Shown here: one piece after another, positions 28,390-36,850 of the stretch
Position numbering within the stretch: the stretch's first letter is position 1
Layout: the number at the start of each line of letters is the position of its first letter
Assembly (NCBI GenBank): GCA_963575745.1
Contig: CAUYUJ010018640.1
Location: 1-64,000 of the forward strand
From: Prorocentrum cordatum
Taxonomy: Eukaryota; Sar; Dinophyceae; Prorocentrales; Prorocentraceae
DNA: 64,000 nt
Direction of reading: 5' to 3'
Notes under the pieces: model-generated
The model's database searches: none
The model's input: only the letters and a program-made list of their open reading frames with translations
What the model was told of the DNA's origin: nothing
Position numbers and translations under genes: made by a program

Positions 28390-31300
28390 GTGTGGGGGTG
28401 CGTTCGTGCGAGCGCCTTGTTTAGCCCGGCCCCTAGGTCTGCTTCTTCTGTCCAGACTCCAAGGGCGCGCAGGACGAAAAGGCCCATGCGGGGGACCTCG
28501 TCAAGATCATCAAGGACCTCTTCCTGCTCCTACTCCTTGTAGCCCAAGGGTGGGAGACACTGAGATCCTATCGTGGCTCCGTTGTTTCGGTGGGCGGGCA
28601 GGGTCGCGCAACATGCACAAGCAGTGTCACCAGGCTAAGCGGGGGGAGAGGCAAGGGAGGGGGGAGGGGGAGAGGAGGAGAAGACGAGGACGAGCATGAG
28701 GACGATATAGAGAAGCATAAAGATTACGGTGAACACAACGGTACGTCTGATGATGATCTGCGCGTGCACCTTCATGATGAGTAGCAGCCGTTGAGCGCCA
28801 GGTGTATCCTCTGTAGTTCTCTTTTGGGTTCAAGAAGTGTTTGCCCATCGGTTGATGGGGGTTCTGGAGGTTTTGGCAATCCGAGAGAACGTTCGCGAGG
28901 CCGCTCGATTCGCGGGGAATTGGTTTCTGCTCTCTCATCTGCAGCCGAGTCTGCAGTGCCCGCTGATCCCAGCCTGCCCACCGTGCCCCGACTGTGTGTG
29001 CAACATCTCTCTGTCGTACGTGGTGCCTCTCGGACCTGCGGAGAAGGTCGCAGGAGTGGCCAGCCAGGACTGTTCAGAGGGAGTTCGCTTGGACCTGCAA
29101 TTTTTCATCTTCCTGATAGTGTTGCAGCTCTTCATCTCAGGGGGTTTGGGCTACGTGGTCGGACGCGTGCGAGGGCCGAATCAGACACAGCAGGCGGAGT
29201 TGGCTAAGGCCGCGAGGGCACAGCTGGACTTCCTTAGGAAGTGTTGGCACGTGCTGGAGATTTATGTTCTAATGAGATATGATATTCCAGGGGCTGAGTT
29301 GTGGCATGAATTCCTCGTTACGGCAGCGTCTACTTTCATCCTTGGCCTTTACGCGGTGTACACCGCGGGTGCGGATCACTACGACATCGAGTTGACGGCC
29401 TCCAACCAGGACCTGTTCGGAGTGAAGTGGATCGGTCAGCAGGGGTCCCACGCGCATGGAGTGCGAGCAGATTGTGTCAACCGTTTCCGTGCGGTGCCTG
29501 ATCTGCAGGAACTCCAGCAGCTGTTCCGTGACGGAGCGCTTCTTGTCGGAACGCTACCTGTCGGCGCGGCAATGCCAGTGCCCGTCGCCAACCTGGCGCA
29601 GCGGCGGCGGGGCCCCAACGCCGTGGCAGCGGGAGTTGGCCGCGCGCCCGCTCCCGCGGTGCCCGCCGCGGCAGGGGGTGCCCTTTTCCGCCGCCGCGGC
29701 CGCGCCTGGAGCCGTCGCTGTAGCCCCCGCAGCGCCGCCCAGCAGCCTCTGGGTGGCGGCGGAGGAGGTCGGCGACTTCAGGACGGGTGACGAGATCCGC
29801 GAGTTGCCCGACGATGCTCTCATCAGCGGCCCGAGGGCCACCATCAACACTCCGCAGGTGCAGCTTTTCGTGCGCCAGGTCCTCCGCAGCGAGCTGGAGG
29901 CTTTCAAGAATGAGGACCTCAAAGGTGCTCCCCGTGCGGTTCGACTCAACGGGCATGAGACGGCGGGCCTTCGCAGACGCGGTGGAGATCATGACGGGTG
30001 ACGAACCCGAAGGCGGCATCGGTCTCAACGGCCCGCGTGCGACGTCGTGGCTGCTCCAGTCGATGGGGGGCGAGGGCATGCCGCCGATCGTCAGGCATGA
30101 GCAGTGGCCTCGGACGGCTGGAGTCGCTGCAGGTGGTCGTTCATTGTATGAGCACGAGGTGCTCTGCAGAGTCATCGACAGCATGAGCACGGCTGATCAG
30201 TTGAATGCTCCGGCCTTGCAGGCCATGGAGATGATCGCGAGAGGGCTCCAGCTCATCGACGAGGCGCGTGGGATTTCTCCAGGGTCGCCAGACTACTCAG
30301 CCGCCGACCATTACATGGGCTGGAACTCGCGCCGCCACGGGGCCACGGTCGCACCCGCGCCGTCCGAGCACGCCGCCACGCGCATGAAGAACGAGACCAC
30401 GGTCGCCAAGGAGCTCCGGAAGGCCCGAGAGGAGGCCAAGTTGGGGCGCGGAGGCGGTCGCGGAGGCGGCCGCGGCGTGGGCGACAAGGGCGGCGGCGGC
30501 GGCGGTCAGCAGGGGCAGAGGCGAGCCTGCCCCCCCGGCGCGGGAGATTCGGCCCAGCCCGCGCTGGCCTACATTCGGGCCTTCAGAAAAAGCCGCGCGC
30601 GGAGATGTCAGCCCGACTCGCGCGCGGGATCTCTCAGGGCGCCCCCCTGGTCGATCTGTGGGTTGCCGACGATTTTGACGTGGGCCAGTTTGGGGTGTCG
30701 CTTGTCGCGGTGAACGTCAGAGGGAGCTGTTTCCTCTTCCCGCTCTCGATCCACTCGAGCGGGCGCGGCCAGGTTCCTCGCGCCCAGTCAAGCGGCGTCG
30801 AGCGAGACGACGTGCAGAGGTGGAGACTGCCAATGAGGTCATCACTAGCATGAACGAGATGTTTCCCGGTCGTTTTTCGGCGGCGGCGCCGCCAACCTCT
30901 GCTCGGCGCGCTGCCCAGTCTGCGGTGCTTGGGCAGGTCAAACGCGCCGCCCCCTCTCCCGCTGCGCCCGCCGCGTCGGGGCCGATCGCGAGCTCCTGGA
31001 TTCCTGCTTCTCGCATGCGCCAGGCGAGGAGGCTAGGTGCGCGGTTCGGCCCAATGCCCAGGGCTCGGCGTCTACGCCAGAGGTAGGTTCCCAGAGCTCT
31101 GATGTTCTCGATCTTCTCGACGATGTCAACGCTAACTTAGTCAAGGGTTTCGAGCAGAATTGATTTTGTGATCCTGATGAATACGATTGTCCGCCCCTGC
31201 ACGGGTATCAAACGAACTAACAATCCCAAGCTCTACCACCAGTTCGCCCAGGACCTTTGGGGGCGAGGGGTGTCGGAGTTCACGGCGACCCCGAGGGATA

Positions 31301-34300
31301 TCGTGACCCCCTTTTTCGTCACAAAGAAAAAAGGCAAACTTCGTCTGGCCCGGGGCTGTCGACTCGCAAATCTTCGGTTTCGGGGGCCGCCATCGAAGCA
31401 GATGGGGTCGTCTGCTGCCTGGTCTAGGTCGAGAATGCAGCCTGCGCCTGGTCACGGAGCCGCTCGTCAGGACAGCGCAGGTGGCGCGCTCCCGAATCGC
31501 ATGTGCGTGGCCACCGGTGATGCCAAGGGTTATTTCCATTCGCTGGGCAATTTGCCAGCGTTGAGGGACTTTTTGTTGCCTGCCGCCCGTGCCCGAGCAT
31601 CTCTCACGCGAGTGCGGCGCTTGTGACCGTGCTATTTTTTTTTGTTTTTTTTGGGGGGGGGTCTTGGGTCCGATCGAGCGCGGCCGCGTCAGACTGCGGC
31701 GCCGACGGAGTGGGCTCGGGCTTCTTGGATGGCCAAGGATATCTTCGAGCATCAGATTCGTAGGGCTCTCAACGTCGAACGTCCGATGTTTGTGCGCGAC
31801 AGCGACCCCCCCCCCCCCCCTCATCTCCAACGAGCATGTCGCTTGCCCCCCCCCCCCCCCCCTGCCGCGACAACCTTGACGCGATCGGCGTCGACGCGGT
31901 TTTAGTCCAGGAGGCGAAGGAGGGAGTGCGCGAGCGTTTGAGGAAGGCGGAGTTCATGGAGCACCAGGAGGCGGACGCCGATACGATGGTGGAGAGTTTG
32001 GGGAGACGCATCGATGGGGGCCGCGGCGTCATTGAGCATCGCCCGGACAAGAGGGGAAAAAGGCTACGACAAACGTGTCCATGGTTTTCGAAGCGCCCGA
32101 GGGCGTCGGGGGAACAGGTTCAGAAGCTTCTGGGACACATCGTGGACTGCTTTCCTTTTCGAAGAGAGCTTCTCGGAGTGCTTCGGGCCATGTGCGATTT
32201 CGCCGCAGCTCTGGGGCCGAAGAAAGCCAGACTCTGGCCATCCGCCGCGCGAGAGGCGAGGTGGTGCGCAGCCCTGTCGGCGGTGTCTTCCGCTTTTCTG
32301 AAGAGACCCGCGCGCTCAACGGTCGCGGCCTCCGACGCCTGCAAGACGGGCATCGCAGTTTGCACTGCCGAGTGGAAGCCCGAGGACGTCGAGACTTCCT
32401 ACGGGGTTCGCGACAATTGGAAATATCAAAGGGAACCTGATCCACGGGGAGAACCTGAAGACAATCTTGAATTTCCAGAATTGCCTCGTCACTTATTGAA
32501 TAAGGAGTCTTGGGAACATATAACATGCTAGCCGCAAAAATGTGTTACATTTTTTTGCGGCTAGAATGTGGTGCCCAGAGGACATTGGGGTTCTTGAGGC
32601 TCGAGGAGTCGTCACTTCCGCCAGGTGCAAGCTCATGGCCGTCCGGAACCAGGGGGGCAATCTGAGTGCGACGTTGGCCTTAGCAAAGGACCGCATCACG
32701 AATCTTGGGACCCTGGTATGCTGTCGGAAGCTCGCGTGTCTGGCAGTGGCGAGTGACTCCAGCTTCTGGCACCGCTGGGTTCCTTCCGAGTTCTACACAG
32801 CCGGTGTGGGCTCTAGACTGTGGGAACCGAATCCACGTCTCTTCCATGACCTCTACGCCGACGAATGCCTCGATCGTCGACCTCGTCAGGTCTCAAGGCT
32901 AAAAAGCGACCGGCAGCGGCCGCGACGGCATCGCTGATTGGAGTGGTGGGAGCTTCGGACCAGACGCCAGCAGAGAGGGTCGAGGCACGCCTTCGTCGCA
33001 GGACAGATTATGTGACCACCAACCCGGAGGCGCTGCAGCAGGGAGCCAGCCTCCTAGAGGCGAACTCTCTGAACCAGGCGACGGTGCAGGATTGCGCGCG
33101 CAGGTGCCAGGACATCGTGAGATTCGCAGAGGTAAAGGGCCTGAAGTTCGACGCGGCCCACCGCGCCGACGCACTGCCCACTGCCTGCGTCGGCGCAGGG
33201 TGCGACGGGGGCGTGGGCCGCAGCGAGGCGCAGAAGGCCTTCGCCAGCTTCCGTTTTGTTTTGTTTTTTTCTTTCGGCGCCGAGTTTTCCAGCGGCCAGG
33301 CAACGCTACCCCGACCCCTACCTGCGTTGCGGGGCTGGACAAAGCTCGAGCCTGGAGTCGCCCTGTCGCCGATCTCCTGGAGCCTGGCGGCGGCGATGGC
33401 CTTGCGGGTGCTGCGCGAAAGTGGACTAGGCGCCGCGCCGCGGAAAGTTCCCGCGTTCTTCGGGCCCCGCAGGCCCCGCGAGGCAGGCAGGGGGCGACCT
33501 GGCGGTGCTAGGGGGGCCCTCGCCCCACTGCGCCCTGAACCTCCGCCCGTCCGAGCGCCAGGAGACCTCGAAGGTGGGGCTCATGGGCGAGCCCATCCCC
33601 CTCGACAGCCCAGGCGCGATGCGGCTTGGCCAGGCCCTAAGTTGTCTCAAGACGGGCGATCCAACCGCGCCGCTCCTGAAGGTCTCCGCGCACGGCGGCG
33701 CGGTTGTTCAAGAAGGCCCAGGTCGACATGAAGCTGCGGGGCCGCCTCTGCGCGATGCGCCAGTTGCGCCGTGGGGGGCCGAGCCGCGACAGGCTCCGCA
33801 ATTACAGGGCCTCGCTCGACGTCGCGCGCAGAAGCAGGTTGCCCCCTTCAGTCCAAAATCGTCCGCCGTTGCGAGGCCCGCGCCAAGTTGAAGCAGGAGG
33901 AGAATCGCATGACCACTGAGCAGCAGCGGGGGCGCAGCTTCGCGATCAAGACGCTGTGCGACGAGGTCCAGAGCTCTCTAGACCAGCGTCGCCTTCGCAC
34001 GACGTCCATGGGGTTCGCGCGATCGAGCTCTTCGGCGGCGCCGCCGCGCTCAGCAGGTCTCTCAGCAACGCAGGTCTCGTCGGAGAGCTGGGACATCAAG
34101 AGCGGGGCCGACAACGATCTCGCGGGCCCCGCGATTGTCCGGAAGCTTGAGGCGCGCCTGGGGTGCGCGCCAGCCAATCATCGCCACGCTGTGGGTGGGT
34201 CTATTGTGTCAGTCTTGGTCAAGAGCACGTAAGCACGACGGCCTGGGCCCCCCGCCAGTGCGCGATGATGATCATTATGTCATGGGTTTGCCTAACCTTT

Positions 34301-35909
34301 CAAAGCCAGACCAGGTGCAGGTCGAGTTCGGCAACTTGCTATGCTTACACCCTATACAGTTAATGACGGCAGCACTGGAACAGAAGTCGGTTGTGATGTC
34401 GGAGAACCCCAGGTCCAGCAGGGTTTGGTTGGTCCCACAGCTTTGTGATTTACAAAATCGCTTTCAAGGTGAGATGGTGCGTGCTGATTTCTGCCAATAT
34501 GGCAAGCCCTGGAAGAAGGCCGCCGCTCTTATGGTTCTCAACCTCCCCGGGACGCAAGACCGCTTTGAAAACGGGTACTTCTACGGGCTGTAGGTGTTCG
34601 TGCACGGGAAGACCTCACGTTGAATTTAAATGTAAATATCCCCCAAGGCGTATTTTGGACGGTCCGTGCTGAACCTTATCCGAAGCAGCTATGCGACGTT
34701 TTCGCCCAGGCCATCCTCGACAACATCCGTCAACAGTTTTGAGATCACCTGGTTCCCAAAGCGCGCGGTTATGGGTTCGGTGGTTTCCATTGTTTGAGTT
34801 TGCCTCGCTCGGCGCGGCGCCCCGCCGCCGCTGCGACCGCCCTCGGCAACAACGATATCCAGATGATGGGGCAGGACGCCTTGTCTCCGCAGAATCAGAT
34901 GGGAGGGTTTTCTTTTGGATCCGTCCAGCCCACCCCGTCCGCCGATTTCTCGGCCTGCAAGCCTTCTTTCAATATGCATTCTGCTAGATACGGATTTCCA
35001 TCGTTTGAATTTTTCTCGTTCGACGCGGCGCCCCGCCGCCGCTGCCACCGCCCTCGGCAACAACGATATCCAGGTGATGGGGCAGGGCGCCTTGTCTCCG
35101 CAGAAATCAGATGGGAGGTGGCTTTGGCGCGGGTAGACAGCGAGACGATCATGAGGATGATGCTGTTAATGATGATGGTGTTAATCATGATCATGACGAT
35201 GCTGATGTTGATGGTGATGATGGTCATTATTATGTTCGTGGCTAAAATGACTGGCGGGTACTCTTGTTTGATGACGATGATGATGTTGCTGATGTTGCAT
35301 GATGGATGGCGATGGTGCCGATGTTGATGTTGCTGATAACGATGACAATGGGTGGCAGGACTAGACTGGCCTCAGTGAGGAGGGAAAAGTTAAGGGAGCG
35401 TGATCGGTGGATAAGGATGGCCCTCACGCGGCATCTTTCGAGCCTGTTGCCATACACACTCGCCCTGGGTAGAAATGCATAGCGATACCAGTGGCGACTA
35501 TCCTTGGAGCAGTGCGAAGCCTGGCCCGATTAGGGCCTTAGTTGGTTTGTTCTCCTCCCCCGTGGCGAGTGAAGAATCCACTGGCCGCGGGCACCAGGGC
35601 AAGCAAGAGACGGACCCCCGGGTCAGTTCCAGCAAGTGGGCCTGGCTGCGCCCTCTGGGATCTGGCGGCCTCGTCCATCCGAAGGATCATGCGGCCGCCC
35701 CCCTGAGAGAGCACGTGCCCTCTGGAAAGGACGCCGGTCAGCAGCCTCCAGATGACCTGTTGAAGTTGAGCGCCACGTCGGGGGGCAACAAAGCGACGAA
35801 GAAGAAAGCCCACCCGCTCTTCGGTGCTCATTTCAAGACACCAGAACAGATGGCAGCTTTGGAGGCCAAGAAGGTGCACAAGAGTTTCGCGGACTCCGAC
35901 GACGAGTAA
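23849..35909 (+). CDS. DEAD-box ATP-dependent RNA helicase (Dbp2/Dbp3/DDX5-like), seven exons
   Basis: ATP-driven RNA unwinding enzyme, probably nuclear or nucleolar. Exons I infer: 23849-24000, 24301-24973, 25700-25777, 27211-27264, 27366-27533, 28437-28514, 35730-35909; together 1383 bases, 461 codons, one open frame. Motifs in order: Q motif ([13 protein letters not shown]), I AKTGSGKT, Ia PTREL, Ib TPGR, II DEAD, III SAT, IV region ([16 protein letters not shown]), [18 protein letters not shown] across a splice, [26 protein letters not shown], then [15 protein letters not shown] and a C-terminus ending SFADSDDE. The N-terminus is uncertain: the frame is open back to ATG 23633, but the true first exon may lie upstream. 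The exon 2-3 junction could alternatively join at about 24981/25710. Most other junctions fall in short direct repeats. All core motifs are intact, so the gene looks functional. Confidence 0.88.
24001..24300 (+). other. Helicase intron 1, GA-AG, 300 bases
   Basis: CAGAGGAC at 23996-24003 and 24296-24303, exactly 300 apart. Splicing anywhere within the repeat gives the same mRNA; GA...AG is one reading. No GT is available at the 5' end. Confidence 0.75.
24301..24973 (+). CDS. Helicase exon with motifs I, Ia, Ib, II (DEAD) and III
   Basis: Largest exon: Walker A AKTGSGKT (about 24322), [20 protein letters not shown] (about 24673-24700) and SAT (about 24775). All residues for ATP binding and hydrolysis are present. 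Confidence 0.9.
24974..25699 (+). other. Helicase intron 2, about 726 bases
   Basis: GT-AG boundaries keep the frame. It contains a block of the dispersed TCTTGGG/GGCCTC-like repeat (about 25080-25350) and GC-rich sequence. Confidence 0.65.
25700..25777 (+). CDS. Helicase exon, motif IV region
   Basis: Encodes [16 protein letters not shown] and EKGYTK, the start of the second RecA-like domain. Frame-compatible with both neighbours. Confidence 0.8.
25778..27210 (+). other. Helicase intron 3, GT-AG, 1433 bases
   Basis: Bounded by AAGGTGG at 25775-25781 and 27208-27214. It holds ACTCAGACTC minisatellite (25960-26270) and several degenerate units of roughly 110-130 bases with GGGCCCGTTCGCGCC-type words (26280-26860). 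Confidence 0.78.
27211..27264 (+). CDS. Helicase micro-exon (54 bases)
   Basis: Encodes [18 protein letters not shown], matching the H/S-GD-x-x-Q-x-x-R step of DEAD-box helicases. The downstream intron is only 101 bases and is bounded by CGAGGA. Confidence 0.8.
27265..27365 (+). other. Helicase intron 4, GA-AG, 101 bases
   Basis: Bounded by CGAGGA at 27261-27266 and 27362-27367; purine-rich inside. Confidence 0.75.
27366..27533 (+). CDS. Helicase exon with motifs V and VI
   Basis: Encodes [21 protein letters not shown] and [17 protein letters not shown]. Arg fingers of motif VI are present. Reading straight on gives a TAA at 27549-27551, which splicing at GT 27534 avoids. Confidence 0.88.
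27534..28436 (+). other. Helicase intron 5, GT-AG, 903 bases
   Basis: Pyrimidine-rich CCTCC tract (about 27870-28045) and a (TGTC)n microsatellite at about 28256-28390. GGTC is shared at both ends. Confidence 0.7.
28437..28514 (+). CDS. Helicase exon, [14 protein letters not shown]
   Basis: Encodes [20 protein letters not shown] and LVKIIK, typical of the segment after motif VI in Dbp2/Dbp3-type helicases. Follows a GT-AG intron. Confidence 0.75.
28837..30540 (+). pseudogene. Gag-like region of the nested retroelement
   Basis: Begins with a Cys motif (CPPCPDCVC, about 28975-29005) followed by a strong hydrophobic helix ([18 protein letters not shown], about 29095-29150), then a helical domain ([20 protein letters not shown], about 29380). 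After a Pro/Ala linker two more frames carry [17 protein letters not shown] (about 29835) and [20 protein letters not shown] (about 30145) with [13 protein letters not shown], ending in Gly/Arg-rich sequence. At least two frame changes (near 29560 and 29960). I recall this arrangement in dinoflagellate repetitive proteins, but the family has no name I can give. Confidence 0.5.
31141..32050 (+). pseudogene. Reverse transcriptase region of the nested retroelement
   Basis: Early RT motif [17 protein letters not shown] (about 31310-31360), then motif A as [13 protein letters not shown] (about 31510-31550) with the first catalytic Asp. A shifted frame resumes at [10 protein letters not shown] (about 31725). 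The catalytic motif C region near 31865 reads [10 protein letters not shown], next to two poly-C runs (31806-31820 and 31845-31862) that disturb the frame. Non-functional. Confidence 0.55.
32051..32936 (+). pseudogene. RT connection and RNase H region of the nested retroelement
   Basis: Continuing frame with [20 protein letters not shown] (about 32115-32175), then [12 protein letters not shown] (about 32325-32360) with the first RNase H Asp. After the hairpin at 32528-32564 it resumes with [23 protein letters not shown] and [14 protein letters not shown], the last corresponding to the final RNase H step where an N-x-AD would be expected. Decayed. Confidence 0.5.
32528..32564. other. Near-perfect inverted repeat in the RNase H region
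   Basis: Left arm CTAGCCGCAAAAATGT, loop GTT, right arm ACATTTTTTTGCGGCTAG. The arms pair except for two extra T in the right arm. It interrupts otherwise continuous RNase H coding, so it is probably an insertion. Confidence 0.7.
32937..33920 (+). pseudogene. Tyrosine recombinase-like region of the nested retroelement
   Basis: N-terminal SAM-like segment ([20 protein letters not shown], about 33045-33105), a middle with [17 protein letters not shown] (about 33535-33585) and [20 protein letters not shown], then [18 protein letters not shown] (about 33785-33835), where an H-x-x-R box would be expected but the His is missing. A final Tyr is not clear. The call rests on order and resemblance rather than a complete R-H-R-Y set. 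Confidence 0.4.
33921..34593 (+). pseudogene. Cytosine-C5 methyltransferase-like region of the nested retroelement
   Basis: Looks like a SAM-dependent cytosine methyltransferase fold: [18 protein letters not shown] (about 34021-34078; motif I-like), [13 protein letters not shown] in a shifted frame, [15 protein letters not shown] (about 34191-34236), where the catalytic PC step reads LC, then [16 protein letters not shown] (about 34397-34444; ENP motif) and [13 protein letters not shown] (about 34485-34524). It ends at TAG 34591-34593. The ENP and DFCQYG-PW motifs are convincing; the enzyme would be inactive. Confidence 0.55.
34594..35475 (+). repeat. Tandem duplication of about 211 bases and GAT-rich microsatellite
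   Basis: About 34780-34910 is repeated at about 34990-35120: both contain GCGGCGCCCCGCCGCCGCTG, CCTCGGCAACAACGATATCC and CTTGTCTCCGCAGAA, offset by about 211. From 35140 to 35345 there is GATGATGTTGATG microsatellite. All within helicase intron 6. Confidence 0.7.
35730..35909 (+). CDS. Helicase terminal exon
   Basis: Encodes [18 protein letters not shown] to SFADSDDE and a TAA at 35907-35909. It continues KIIK smoothly across a 7.2 kb intron and matches the expected AGQ-x-VP-x-x-L segment of this helicase group. Confidence 0.78.
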   Translation, partial: DAGQQPPDDLLKLSATSGGNKATKKKAHPLFGAHFKTPEQMAALEAKKVHKSFADSDDE

Positions 35910-36096
35910 GACGTATGGCCGGCCCGCAATCTTGCGCTCCCCCTGCCCTGCCCTCCTCTCCTTCTTGGCCCCGCCTCTCATCCTTTCGCCCCCGTCTGCT
36001 TCTCTTGCAGCTGCTGGAAGCGGTGCTGGCCCCCTGAATGCTCACGGGGAGGCACCTCAGAAGGCCGCATATGTCTGTAATCGATCTGCGTCCGAG

Positions 36097-36186
36097 GAAG
36101 AGGAGGAGGAGGAGGAGGAGGAGGAGGAGGAGGAGGAGGAGGAGGAGGAGGAGGAGGAGGAGGAGGAGGAGGAGGAGGAGAACGTG
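36097..36186 (+). repeat. (GAG)n microsatellite
   Basis: Uninterrupted GAG triplets downstream of the helicase stop; the long acidic or arginine runs they translate to are not genes. Confidence 0.9.
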
Positions 36187-36599
36187 GGAGGAGGAGAAGG
36201 AGGAGGCCGCATGCGGGTTGGAGGAAAAGAAGGAGGAAACTGCCGATGATGCGCTATGCGGCGTCCCTGGGGCAAGCGGGAGGAGTACCCCCCCCCCGCG
36301 GTCGGAGTTTTCGCAAGCAGAGGGAGTAGGAGAGAGTAGGGGAAAAGGCGAACCAGGAAATCGGAGGGGCGTGTCATGAAATTCTGAAACGAGACGGGGA
36401 ATTCAGAAAATGAAGCAGGACAATTCCAGGTTCGTTAAAGTTATGGATTGTTTCGCCCATTTCCGATTTCCTCGGCTCGTTTTCTAAATCTCCCAGTTCG
36501 TTTTCCGCATTCTTAACGGCTCGCGCTTCCCGACTTGCCCCTCCAGACACGAGGCCCAGCGGAGTCGCCCTGAACGAGGGAGCGCGGCATCATTTGGAG

Positions 36600-36850
36600 A
36601 TCTCGGGATGCGTGGGTCTCTTAGGGTGTCTCTTGAAAGCGTCTTGGGGGCCTGTTGCAGGCTCCTGGGGGGCCTCTTGGAGCGTCTTGGGTGCTTGGGA
36701 GGCCCCTTGGGGCATCTTGGGGCCCGCTTAGGAGCCTCGTGGGGCCTCTTGGAGTCCTGTTGGGGTCCTCTCGGGGCCCTCTTGGTGCTTTCTGGGGCTC
36801 AGTTTGGTGGTTTTCGGGCAGTCTTGGGCCATCTTACAGCAGCGAGTAAA
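36600..36850 (+). repeat. Dispersed TCTTGGGG-type repeat, block 1
   Basis: Degenerate words of the form TCTTGGGGCC and CTTGGAGCC every roughly 8-18 bases. The same family recurs at 43240-43672, 44190-44880, 56545-56720, 61535-61800, 62935-63160 and, in reverse complement, 60785-61260. Confidence 0.75.

Larger units (their letters stand above)
28790..34593 (+). mobile_element. Decayed DIRS-like retroelement (gag-RT-RNase H-tyrosine recombinase-methyltransferase)
   Basis: A single-direction series of broken coding segments in the order expected for a YR (tyrosine recombinase) retrotransposon with an added cytosine-methyltransferase-like domain. Dinoflagellate retrotransposons with captured cytosine methyltransferases are known; whether this is the same lineage I cannot check. 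Frame changes every few hundred bases, poly-C runs and an inserted hairpin show it is dead. Termini are not resolved. Confidence 0.65.
28515..35729 (+). other. Helicase intron 6, GA-AG, 7215 bases, carrying a nested retroelement
   Basis: Bounded by AAGGAC at 28512-28517 and 35727-35732. Most of it is a decayed retroelement (about 28.8-34.6 kb) in the same orientation as the gene. Confidence 0.7.
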
